Below, piece by piece: positions 10,801 to 17,381 of a DNA stretch of 36,541 nt (positions are counted from its first letter, which is position 1; each line of letters opens with the position of its first letter). The notes below the pieces were generated by a model. That model saw only the letters and a list, made by a program, of their open reading frames with translations, did no database searches and had not been told where the DNA came from. The DNA comes from Anaerolineales bacterium (lineage in GTDB: Bacteria; Chloroflexota; Anaerolineae; Anaerolineales; Villigracilaceae). The position numbers and the translations under genes are program-made. The stretch lies in assembly GCA_017985935.1 (NCBI GenBank), contig JAGNWT010000037.1:1-36541 (forward strand). Reading direction: 5' to 3'.

Positions 10801-12895
10801 AAACACATTGGATATCCACAGTCTATATGAAAACATCCTGGACTGGTTATATAAAATTACCCCGTACGACAGTTCATCCATTCTGATTTTGGAGGGAAAC
10901 AACATTCGCATTTCCGCCTCGCGCGGACTTCCCTTCCCAGACAAAACAAGCGGACGAATTTTCCCTGCCGATAACATTCTATGCAAGATCATGAGCACGA
11001 CCGGCGAGCCGTTGATCATTGACGACTGTGAAGATGATCCTCGTTTTGAAAATTGGGGAGAGATAAATCCACGCGGGTGGATGGGCGTTCCCATGTTATC
11101 ACGCGGACAGGTGATCGGGTATCTGACATTAGACAGTCACACTCCAAACTCTTACACCCAAAATAACGCAGTCGTCGCCCTGACATTTGCCCACCAGGCG
11201 GCGGTCTCACTGGAAAATTCACGGCTGTTCACTGAAACCCGGCAAAGGCTGGGCGAACTGGAGATCGTGAGCAGGGTATCTTATGCGTTGCGCGCCGCGC
11301 GAGATGCAAATGAGATGCTCCCCATTTTATTGAATGAGATCAAAGCCAGTGTTGGAACAAGCTCGGCGGCGATCTGGTTGTTCGATTATCAAAACAACGA
11401 ACTGAGCGCAAGGACCACTTCCGGCTGGTTCGATAATTTATCCAAATCCAACTTCAAAGCCAATGAAGGGATCATTGGAAAGGTTTACTCCAGCGGGACC
11501 AGTTACGATACGATAAGCCAAGCCCATGCAGCCCTTGATAATGAAAAGTTCTTTGGAGAGAATAAAAATGGGATCGCGGTTCCCATTCGCACCGCCACCG
11601 AAACGATCGGCGCGCTTGCCGTGGCCATTCATGCTCCGAACAAGATCAAACCGCATCAGATCCGTCTGGTCACTACCGTGGCTGAGATCGGAGGCAATGC
11701 GATCTACCGATCCAACCTGTACCAGCGCAGTGAGGAGCAGATCCAAAGGCTAACCACCCTGCGGGAATTGGACACTGCCATCTCCTCCAGTCTGGACTTG
11801 CACATAACGCTCGGAATCATGACCGAAAGCCTGATCACAAAAATGGGCGTGGATGCCGCCGCCGTTCTGGTCTTCAACACAGACAGTCAGTTGTTGGAAT
11901 ATTATGCCGCAAAAGGATTTGCAAATCGCGAAGCTCTCCGCGTGCCGGTCAGTATTGGCGACAGCCTCGCCAGCCAGATCCTTCTCAACCGCAAACCTTT
12001 GTACATCCGCGAGATCAAGAAGGCCGCGTCTGAGTTGAATCTCTCCGGTCCGATCTTGACCGAAAAATTTTCAAGCTACTACGCCACCCCCCTGTTTAGC
12101 AAAGGCGCGGCGAGAGGAATCCTCGAAACCTATTTCCGCAACCCTTTCTCCCCCACCGCAGATTGGGTAGACTTCCTGCACACGCTCGCAGGGCAAGCCA
12201 GCATTGCCATTGACAATGCTCAACTCTTTGAAAATCTTCAACAGTCGAACCAGGAGATTTCTCTTGCCTACGATACAACCTTGGAAGGATGGGGAAAGGC
12301 GCTGGAGTTGCGCGATAAAGAGACTCAAGGACACACGCGCCGCGTCACAAACCTGACCTTGGACCTGGCGCGGAAAATGGGCATTCCCGAATCTGATTTA
12401 TTGCATATCCGCCGCGGAGCGTTGCTGCACGATATCGGCAAAATGGGCATCCCGGATAATATCCTGCGCAAGAAGGGCCCACTCACCAATGCTGAGATCA
12501 CAGAAATGCGCAAGCATCCGCAATACGCGTATGACCTGCTCTCGCCGATCTCCTACCTGCGGCCAGCCATGGAAGTTGCCTATTCCCATCACGAATGGTG
12601 GAATGGGAACGGTTACCCGCGCGGACTCAAAGGCGAGGAGATTCCCCTCTCGGCTCGCATCTTCGCCATTGTAGACGTTTGGGACGCGCTCTCCTCAGAT
12701 CGCCCTTATCGAAAGGCGTGGCCGAACAAGAAGATCTGGAAATACCTTGAAGGACTTTCCGGAAAACAGTTCGATCCGCGCATTTATGAAATGTTCTGCA
12801 AAATGATGGAATACGATAAGGAAGCGAAAAGCGCAGGAACAAATAAACATCCGGCGAAAAAGACGGTTAAGAAAGCAATAAAAAAGAAGCGATGA
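7871..12895 (+). CDS. Membrane multi-sensor protein: PAS, six GAF domains, HD-GYP
   Basis: This is a predicted c-di-GMP phosphodiesterase with an unusually long sensory region (1674 residues). Two membrane segments lie at about 13-37 and 49-66. PAS domains follow at about 78-195, 203-320 and 510-630, with a GAF domain between the second and third at about 335-500. Five further GAF-like domains run from about 650 to 1455. The C-terminal HD-GYP domain (about 1465-1640) has HDIGK near 1519 and HHEWWNGNGYP near 1571-1581, so the metal-binding and GYP motifs look intact. The tail is Lys-rich. Domain borders are by eye. No strong Shine-Dalgarno precedes the ATG. The ligand is unknown. It stands alone between the tRNA cluster and convergent tyrS. 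Confidence 0.88.
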   Translation: MHIQKIRTFLGNYLVYITTVIALILLSNLAVGFLLTDPGVALRVKAYKVWVDLLLIGLAIFLILRKQNNALRSMEGNFSDLFESTTEGIFRSTPNGRFSEVNAAMASIYGYASPQEMIDDIIDISTQIHHSPESRKAFTESLMLNGKVENFEVRNRKKDGTLIWTSTNARIVKDKNGRVLYFEGFVTDITKQKKAEIALQDAEARYRMLVEKLPAVVFMDIFNDPQSTQYMSPRLKDLVGYTPEEWVAGENLWENSLHPDDKERVLAEDRRTDKTGEPFRIEYRIQHRDGHYVWVKEDASIIRDEDGTPLFWQGIMLNISEQKRSQDILQRRDSIIKAVGFSAEQFLKSSNWEDNIIQVLERLGEAAQVSRVYVFTKSISSDGRVLVSQIFEWCNKGIRPLIDDERLRNVDMSGLGYSRWIGLLDQGLPVYGSVNDFPVQERPMLNEQDIRSLVCIPLQIGSDWWGYIGFDECTYEREWTEVEIEALKAAANTLSVAYERNLSVTALSKSEASYRGLFDSIHDAIYIQNRQGIFLDVNDGAANMYGYPKEFFLGKSPEFLSAPGRNDLEKTNISLQEAFSGKAQQFEFWGRRSNGEVFPKSVRAFKGTYFGQEVLIAIAQDITAQKNDEENLQRQLKELTVLHSIAIVESTARNTDELIKRVTDIIGEMLYPDNCGILLMNQKGDGLYPHPSYRGINAAELILITPLSRGVAGKVASTGRSIRIGDVSQEPAYYEATEGIQSELCIPIQSDTKIIGILNVESKKLNAFTETDEQLLSTVAGGLANAYERIQLFELEQGLREQAEILREATGELTSSFNLETLLENVFISMEKLIKYDSGSIEFIKGDYLEIVAGKNIPSEMIGKKNFYDPQKWGDLNNQRQPVIIADVQRDHRFEKFEQTNFIRGWMGIPLFSKDTVFGVLNLDSRIPDFFTEEHASIAQTFANQVSIAIENARLFEAERRRRMEAETLSQATAALANTLDIHSLYENILDWLYKITPYDSSSILILEGNNIRISASRGLPFPDKTSGRIFPADNILCKIMSTTGEPLIIDDCEDDPRFENWGEINPRGWMGVPMLSRGQVIGYLTLDSHTPNSYTQNNAVVALTFAHQAAVSLENSRLFTETRQRLGELEIVSRVSYALRAARDANEMLPILLNEIKASVGTSSAAIWLFDYQNNELSARTTSGWFDNLSKSNFKANEGIIGKVYSSGTSYDTISQAHAALDNEKFFGENKNGIAVPIRTATETIGALAVAIHAPNKIKPHQIRLVTTVAEIGGNAIYRSNLYQRSEEQIQRLTTLRELDTAISSSLDLHITLGIMTESLITKMGVDAAAVLVFNTDSQLLEYYAAKGFANREALRVPVSIGDSLASQILLNRKPLYIREIKKAASELNLSGPILTEKFSSYYATPLFSKGAARGILETYFRNPFSPTADWVDFLHTLAGQASIAIDNAQLFENLQQSNQEISLAYDTTLEGWGKALELRDKETQGHTRRVTNLTLDLARKMGIPESDLLHIRRGALLHDIGKMGIPDNILRKKGPLTNAEITEMRKHPQYAYDLLSPISYLRPAMEVAYSHHEWWNGNGYPRGLKGEEIPLSARIFAIVDVWDALSSDRPYRKAWPNKKIWKYLEGLSGKQFDPRIYEMFCKMMEYDKEAKSAGTNKHPAKKTVKKAIKKKR

Positions 12896-12923
12896 CTTTC
12901 AAGGTCATCGCTTCTTTTTTATT
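12877..12923. terminator. Bidirectional terminator overlapping the end of the HD-GYP gene
   Basis: A perfect 20-bp inverted repeat (12877-12896 with 12904-12923) has a 7-nt loop and A/T runs on both sides. It can terminate both the plus-strand HD-GYP gene and minus-strand tyrS. The stop codon TGA at 12893-12895 lies inside the stem, so the last codons double as terminator arm. Confidence 0.9.
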
Positions 12924-12934
12924 TATGATTTGTC

Positions 12935-14146
12935 TTACTTCACTCGCAGGAAGCGCCGCTTGCCAACCTGCAACACGCCGGGGTGCGGAAAGACCGCATC
13001 ACCGCGCTCAAGCACTTCGCCATCGAGGCGCACGCCTTTTTGATCGATCAAAGCGCGAGCCTTGCTCTTGCTCTCTGCAAGTTTTGCGGCAAGGATCACA
13101 TCCACAATGGTTTGCCCAGCCTGCAATTCAAATTCGGGCATTTCATCAGGGATCTCCTTCTGCTGGAAGGTCTTGATGAAATTCTCCTGCGCCGACCTGG
13201 CCTCGTCTTCGCTGTAGAAAATGCTGACAATCTCAGAAGCCATCTTCATCTTTGCATCACGCGGATGGAAAGCGCCCGAAGCCACATCTTTCTCGATCTG
13301 GTCGATCTCGTGTGGACTCCAACGGGTGACAAGGCGCATGTAGGTGCCCATCGCAGAATCAGGAACCGACATCAACTTGCCGAACATGTCATTCGCTCCG
13401 GTATTGATCGGAACGATGTTGCCCGTGGACTTGGACATTCTCTGCACGCCGTCTGTGCCGGGCAAAATGGCGGTGATGATCCCCACCAAAGGCTTTTGCC
13501 CAAGCGCCTCTTGCAATTTGCGCCCAGCCACAATGATGTTGAACAACTGATCAGAGCCGCCCACCTGCACATCGGTCTCCATTGCCACAGCATCATAACC
13601 CTGCATCAAAGCATAAAAGGTTTCATGCAGAAAGATCGGCTCGCCCTTATCGAGGCGGTTGGAGAAATTATCGCGCGCTAAAAATTGCTGAACGGTAAAG
13701 TTCTGCCCAAGGCGGATCAGATCCACCAAGGTGAGTTTGGAAAGCCACTCTCCGTTGTAGCGGATCTTTGTCTTGTGGCGGTCAAGCACGCGGAAAGCCT
13801 GCTCGGTGTAGGTCAATGCATTTTCGTTGACCTTCTCCTCGGTCAAAATGGGACGCGCCTTGTTCTTATCTGAGGGGTCCCCCACCAGCGCGGTGTAACT
13901 CCCAATAAGGAAGGTTACTTCATGCCCAAGATCTTGGAACTGGCGCAGCTTGCGCATGGTAATTGTATGTCCGAGATGCAGGTCAGTGGATGTGGGATCG
14001 TAACCGCAATAGACACGCAGGGGTCTATTTTCTTTTTCAGCCAGCAACAGGCGTGAACGCAGTTCGGCGGTCATGGCCTTTTTAAGATCTTCATCGCCGT
14101 ATTCCGTGCCTTGCATCAACAACTCAACTTGTTCTTCAACGTTCAT
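12935..14146 (-). CDS. tyrS: Tyrosyl-tRNA synthetase
   Basis: TyrRS charges tRNA-Tyr. The product is 403 residues, the length of the bacterial TyrZ-like subgroup. The class I signatures are HLGH at residues 57-60 and RMSKS near residue 238, the KMSKS counterpart. A C-terminal S4-like RNA-binding domain (about 340-403) includes KARALIDQKGVRLDG. The ATG has AGGAG 6 nt upstream. Upstream lies a leader with a Tyr-rich peptide and terminator, so expression is predicted to respond to charged tRNA-Tyr through ribosome-mediated attenuation. No T-box motif is visible. Confidence 0.96.
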   Translation of the reverse strand: MNVEEQVELLMQGTEYGDEDLKKAMTAELRSRLLLAEKENRPLRVYCGYDPTSTDLHLGHTITMRKLRQFQDLGHEVTFLIGSYTALVGDPSDKNKARPILTEEKVNENALTYTEQAFRVLDRHKTKIRYNGEWLSKLTLVDLIRLGQNFTVQQFLARDNFSNRLDKGEPIFLHETFYALMQGYDAVAMETDVQVGGSDQLFNIIVAGRKLQEALGQKPLVGIITAILPGTDGVQRMSKSTGNIVPINTGANDMFGKLMSVPDSAMGTYMRLVTRWSPHEIDQIEKDVASGAFHPRDAKMKMASEIVSIFYSEDEARSAQENFIKTFQQKEIPDEMPEFELQAGQTIVDVILAAKLAESKSKARALIDQKGVRLDGEVLERGDAVFPHPGVLQVGKRRFLRVK

Positions 14147-14170
14147 AACATTCTCCTGTGGAGTGAATAG

Positions 14171-14207
14171 ACAAACAAAAACGCGCCCGCGATGATGAGG
14201 GCGCGTT
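14171..14207 (-). terminator. Attenuator terminator in the tyrS leader
   Basis: On the minus strand AACGCGCCC (14207-14199) pairs with GGGCGCGTT (14188-14180) around a 10-nt loop. TTTTTGTTTG follows. This GC-rich 9-bp stem with a T-tract is a clear intrinsic terminator. It lies between the leader-peptide stop and tyrS, so it must be bypassed for tyrS expression from the leader promoter. Confidence 0.88.
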
Positions 14208-14223
14208 CATAGCACACCATCGC
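14189..14223 (-). promoter_or_regulatory. Predicted antiterminator helix of the tyrS leader
   Basis: On the minus strand GCGATGGTG (14223-14215) can pair with CATCATCGC (14197-14189) over 9 bp, including one G-U. The second arm is the loop of the terminator hairpin and abuts its 3' arm with no spare nucleotide. Both helices are therefore unlikely to form together. ACACC (14244-14240), inside and just after the last Tyr codon, can pair weakly with GGTGT (14218-14214) as a protector helix. Confidence 0.6.
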
Positions 14224-14230
14224 TTTGGTC

Positions 14231-14281
14231 TTATGGGCGGGTGTAATAATAATAGCGGTTGGTGGTGACTTTTTCAAACAT
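14231..14281 (-). CDS. Tyrosine-rich leader peptide of tyrS (16 aa)
   Basis: This small open frame reads MFEKVTTNRYYYYTRP and stops at TAA (14231-14233). Codons 10-13 are four consecutive Tyr codons (TAT, TAT, TAT, TAC). It lies 84 nt upstream of tyrS, with an intrinsic terminator between the two. By analogy with the trp, his and phe leaders, ribosome stalling at the Tyr codons when Tyr-tRNA is scarce would favour readthrough into tyrS. Its ATG falls at the predicted transcription start of the upstream promoter, so it may be translated from a leaderless RNA. The frame and its placement are seen directly. The function is inferred. Confidence 0.82.
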   Translation of the reverse strand: MFEKVTTNRYYYYTRP

Positions 14282-14287
14282 GCGCGT

Positions 14288-14316
14288 ATTATACAACAAG
14301 AATTTCACTGCGCCAA
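14288..14316 (-). promoter_or_regulatory. Promoter of the tyrS leader
   Basis: On the minus strand TTGGCG (14311-14316), a 17-nt spacer and a perfect TATAAT (14288-14293) form a good promoter. The -35 box overlaps Leu-Ala codons at the 3' end of the lipoprotein gene. The predicted start is near 14281, at the A of the leader-peptide ATG. Confidence 0.8.
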
Positions 14317-14979
14317 ATTGAAAGAGAAGCTCCACGGACCCAACACCGAGTAGAACTCGGGGCTGTAAACGATCTCTTCAGCCTGGGCTTGGGTCATCTC
14401 CGGCGGGAAGCTCAAGATCTGCATGGTGAGCACACCGTTCACATCCACACAATCGAGCGTAATGCCAATGCCGCGGTCGATCATTGCCTGCTGGATCTTC
14501 GGCATGTACACCGAACAATACTCGTCCTCGCGCGGCATGGAAGCAATCGCCTCGATCACAATGGTCACATTGGTCAGGTCGGCATCGGGCGGCACAAGAA
14601 AGGTCAGCATATCGCAGCGCAAACCCGCCACGCCCTCAGCAGGTTCCTGCAGGCTCACAAGAGTGGTGCCATATTCCTCAACAAGGATTCCGCCGTAGGT
14701 CAGGCTGGCAGATGAAATCCCCCAATCCGATTTATCTGGCAGACTAAAGCACACATCCGCATTCACATCTTTTCCGTCCACCCAGGCCCGATCCATATGG
14801 ACTTCGATGCCGCTCGCGGTCTGGTTGGGTTGCGCGATTTGCACCTGCGCAGTGGGGTACGAAGCGGGATCAACATACGCCGGCTCGGTCGCCATTTGAG
14901 GCAAGACCACACCGGGGTTTTGAGCAGGCAAACTGCATGCGGTCAGGATCAATGCCGCCAAGAGGATGATTCTTTTCAT
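14305..14979 (-). CDS. Putative lipoprotein of unknown function
   Basis: The 224-residue product begins MKRIILLAALILTACSLPAQ, a signal peptide with lipobox LTAC and the lipid-attachment Cys at residue 15. The mature part is soluble, with a Pro/Gln-rich linker followed by beta-rich segments. I do not recognise a family. It presumably sits on the outer face of the cytoplasmic membrane after processing by Lgt and LspA, both encoded in this window. AGGAG lies 8 nt before the ATG. It follows the SDR39U1-like gene by 14 nt, so the two are probably co-transcribed. Its end overlaps the tyrS leader promoter. Confidence 0.8.
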   Translation of the reverse strand: MKRIILLAALILTACSLPAQNPGVVLPQMATEPAYVDPASYPTAQVQIAQPNQTASGIEVHMDRAWVDGKDVNADVCFSLPDKSDWGISSASLTYGGILVEEYGTTLVSLQEPAEGVAGLRCDMLTFLVPPDADLTNVTIVIEAIASMPREDEYCSVYMPKIQQAMIDRGIGITLDCVDVNGVLTMQILSFPPEMTQAQAEEIVYSPEFYSVLGPWSFSFNLAQ

Positions 14980-14993
14980 GGATTTTTCTCCTA

Positions 14994-15893
14994 TTATTTT
15001 TTCTTGAACAGATCGGTCAACGCTTCACGCGGACCTTCGAACTGGAACTTGAACCCGGACTCTATCAGCCGTTTGGGTTTGGAATACCGTCCTTCCACAA
15101 TGAGGACGCTCATTTCCCCCAAAAGGGTCCGCAATAAGAAAGCCGGTGTGGGAAACCAATATGGTCGGCGCAAAACTTCGGCAAGCGCGCGATTGAAATC
15201 AGCGCTGGAGGTGGGTACAGGCGCAATGAGATTATATGCCCCGCGCGCGTTCTCGTCTGCGATCAAGTGGCGGATCGCACCCACCCAATCGTGGATATGG
15301 ATCCAGGGCATGCAAAATTTTCCGCTGCCAATGGGTCCGCCGACAAATAATTTTACGGGCAAAGCCATCAGCGAGAGCAAGCCGCCTTGCGCGTCCAGCA
15401 CTGGGGCAGTTCGCGCTACCACACGCCGCACACCCAAGTCTTCTACAGACTGGGTTGCAGCTTCCCAATGAACTGTGACCTGCGCGAGGAAATCATCTGC
15501 GGGCGGGGTGGATTCGTCGGCAGGGTCACCATGCAATCCATAATGATTGATGCCCGAAGCCTGCACAAAGATCTTTGGGCGCCGGGTCGCTTCCAGAACC
15601 GCTTGAGCAAGCGCGCGTCCAGGATTGACCCGCGAATCGATAAAATCCTGCTTTGTGGCAGATGTCCACGGCCAGGAGGAAAGAGATCTGCCGGCGAGGT
15701 GAATGATCACATCCATTTCATTGACGAGATGCCCCCACCCCGTGGTTGTCTTCGCATCCCATTGAACGGTTTGTGTGCCCGGGTGCGCTGATGCACCGCG
15801 CGTGAGGATGAAAACCTGATGACCATCCTCTAAGAAAGATTTCGTGAGGGCGCCTCCAAGAAAACCTGAGCCGCCCGCGATCATGATATTCAT
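14994..15893 (-). CDS. TIGR01777/SDR39U1 family NAD(P)-dependent epimerase-like protein
   Basis: This extended short-chain dehydrogenase fold protein resembles YfcH and SulA-type epimerases. I start it at the ATG at 15891-15893 (MNIMIAGGSGFLGGAL), which has AAGGAG 8 nt upstream, giving 299 residues. The frame extends nine codons further upstream without support. The nucleotide-binding GGSGFLG is at residues 7-13. The FVQASGINHYG stretch and the C-terminal DUF1731-like part (RPYWFPTPAFLLR..) fit the family. The substrate is unknown. It is the first gene of a short unit with the lipoprotein. Confidence 0.9.
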   Translation of the reverse strand: MNIMIAGGSGFLGGALTKSFLEDGHQVFILTRGASAHPGTQTVQWDAKTTTGWGHLVNEMDVIIHLAGRSLSSWPWTSATKQDFIDSRVNPGRALAQAVLEATRRPKIFVQASGINHYGLHGDPADESTPPADDFLAQVTVHWEAATQSVEDLGVRRVVARTAPVLDAQGGLLSLMALPVKLFVGGPIGSGKFCMPWIHIHDWVGAIRHLIADENARGAYNLIAPVPTSSADFNRALAEVLRRPYWFPTPAFLLRTLLGEMSVLIVEGRYSKPKRLIESGFKFQFEGPREALTDLFKKK

Positions 15894-15966
15894 TTCAAAA
15901 ACTCCTTGTGAGCCGGTCAATGCGAACGTAATTAATTTGGGCTTCCGTTGTCTGATTAACTGGCAG

Positions 15967-15972
15967 TATAAT
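15967..15972 (+). promoter_or_regulatory. -10 box for the HNH gene
   Basis: A perfect TATAAT lies 21 nt before the HNH start codon, with only a weak -35 (TTCCGT at 18 nt spacing). The predicted start near 15979 gives a leader of about 15 nt that just accommodates GAGG. Confidence 0.5.
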
Positions 15973-15993
15973 CACGCAGACTACCGAGGCTAT

Positions 15994-16497
15994 ATGTTCG
16001 AACCCGTTTTGGTACTCAACGCTAATTTTGAGCCGATCCATGTGTGCTCAACACGGCGGGCGGTTGGCTTGATCCTTGCTGGCAAAGCCGACATGATCGT
16101 GAATGGACGCGGACACATCCACACCATATCGCAGCGTCTTCCGCGCCCCTCAGTCATTCGACTGGAATCCCAGGTTCACAGACCACGACCACGCGTCAAA
16201 TTAACGCGCCGCGAACTCTTCAGACGCGATAATTATACCTGCCAGTATTGCGGTAAGCGCGATGGCAGCCTGACGGTGGACCATGTCATCCCACGGCATT
16301 TGGGCGGGCAGCACAAGTGGACAAATCTGGTGGCGGCCTGCCCGGCATGTAACCATCGCAAGGGTGGGCGAAGACTGGAGGAAGCGCACATGCATCTGGC
16401 ACATCCTCCGAAAGAACCCCCGGCAAACGCAGCATATATCTTTGGCAGGCATCTTTCAGAGAATGGCGAATGGGCGCCGTATATAACAGGCTGGTAA
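15994..16497 (+). CDS. HNH endonuclease family protein
   Basis: This is a 167-residue HNH nuclease-fold protein. I choose the ATG at 15994 (MFEPVLVLNANFEPIHVCST), because it fits the common N-terminus of stand-alone bacterial HNH proteins and has GAGG just upstream. The longer frame from 15844 would overlap the divergent gene. The HNH core has CQYC at residues 83-86, DH at 96-97, N111 and CPAC at 116-119, giving two CxxC zinc ribs and the catalytic His. There is no adjacent methylase, restriction subunit or phage gene, so the target is unknown. Such proteins are common single genes in Chloroflexota, Actinobacteria and Cyanobacteria. Confidence 0.9.
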   Translation: MFEPVLVLNANFEPIHVCSTRRAVGLILAGKADMIVNGRGHIHTISQRLPRPSVIRLESQVHRPRPRVKLTRRELFRRDNYTCQYCGKRDGSLTVDHVIPRHLGGQHKWTNLVAACPACNHRKGGRRLEEAHMHLAHPPKEPPANAAYIFGRHLSENGEWAPYITGW

Positions 16498-16500
16498 ATA

Positions 16501-16530
16501 AAACCCCTCTTCACAAAAAGAGGGGTTTTT
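16501..16530. terminator. Bidirectional terminator between HNH and MBL genes
   Basis: An 11-bp perfect stem (16501-16511 with 16518-16528) with a 6-nt loop is followed by TTTTT on the plus strand and by TTTTATTT on the minus strand. It separates two convergent genes. Confidence 0.9.
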
Positions 16531-16548
16531 GGTTGCAAAAACTGTCTG

Positions 16549-17304
16549 TTAAAAATCCAACTCCATGAAATCTTTGGCGAGCACGATCTCTCCAGTGTAG
16601 GCAGCGCTCGCTTCTGCGAGCGGGTCGCCTTTGGCAAATTTCCCGGTCGGATAATGGATAAGGTACAGTCTGCCAACTTCGGCTTTTGTGGCGATCTCAC
16701 CAGCCTGCTTTGCAGAGGAGTGCCCCATCGATTCGCCTGTCGCTTCGTGGATCAGCACATCTGCGCCTTCGCTTAGCTTCACAACCTCATCGCAGGGTTC
16801 TGTGTCGCAGGAGTAGGCCATCACACTCTCTCCGTTTTTGAACTCGATCCGCAGCCCAATATTTGGGATCATGTGATGAACCGGCGAGGAGTGAACTTTA
16901 AAGTCGGGGCAATCTAACACTTGTGTCAACTCACTAGCAGGCAGGCGGTGAAAGATGACAGGAAAAAAATTCGGCCAAGCCGACCAATTGTAAAAGCCCA
17001 TCATCCCTTCTACACGGTCGAGGGTGTAGTGCAGACCGTAAATATTGAGCGGTCTCTGCCTGCCCATCAGCCACATATCCATCAGCAATAGCGGCACCCC
17101 TGAGACATGGTCCGGGTGGAAGTGCGTGATGATGATATCGGTCAGATCGTTGAAGTCTAGACCGGCCTGCTCCAGCCGCAAGATGGGATTGCTGACCGAA
17201 TCGACCAACAGCATACGATCCTGCCCCACGATCACCATATGAGTGTTTTCATGGTCTCTGGTGGGAATCGCATTCGAGGAGCCGAGGATGATCACTTTAG
17301 GCAT
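16549..17304 (-). CDS. Metallo-beta-lactamase-fold hydrolase (RNase Z-like)
   Basis: The 251-residue protein opens with IILGSSNAIPT and has the metal-binding motif HFHPDH at residues 61-66. Later metal ligands fit HHM near 143, the Asp of YSCDTEP and the His of LIHYP. The layout resembles the tRNase Z/arylsulfatase branch of the fold, but it is shorter than ElaC proteins (about 300 residues). I do not claim tRNA 3' processing, although the uncoded CCA ends of the local tRNAs mean such an enzyme must exist in the cell. No clear Shine-Dalgarno precedes the ATG. It is last in the minus-strand run, 77 nt after the ABC permease. Confidence 0.85.
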   Translation of the reverse strand: MPKVIILGSSNAIPTRDHENTHMVIVGQDRMLLVDSVSNPILRLEQAGLDFNDLTDIIITHFHPDHVSGVPLLLMDMWLMGRQRPLNIYGLHYTLDRVEGMMGFYNWSAWPNFFPVIFHRLPASELTQVLDCPDFKVHSSPVHHMIPNIGLRIEFKNGESVMAYSCDTEPCDEVVKLSEGADVLIHEATGESMGHSSAKQAGEIATKAEVGRLYLIHYPTGKFAKGDPLAEASAAYTGEIVLAKDFMELDF

Positions 17305-17381
17305 AATTCATATCTTAACCTAAAATTTTTTCTAAAGGATTTCAACTTTATTTTCATTTTCAAACGCTTTAATGAACGCGG

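Noticed and set aside
12892..13176. 94-codon frame with a signal-peptide-like start, overlapping the HD-GYP stop
   Set aside because: It overlaps the terminator and the 3' end of tyrS in antisense. The hydrophobic start comes from the T-rich terminator arm.
14147..14304. T-box riboswitch for tyrS
   Set aside because: The leader is short and has no T-box antiterminator consensus or specifier-loop layout. The peptide attenuator explains it better.
15994..16497. HNH gene as part of a restriction-modification or defence system
   Set aside because: No methylase, specificity subunit, helicase or toxin-antitoxin gene is nearby. The neighbours are housekeeping genes.
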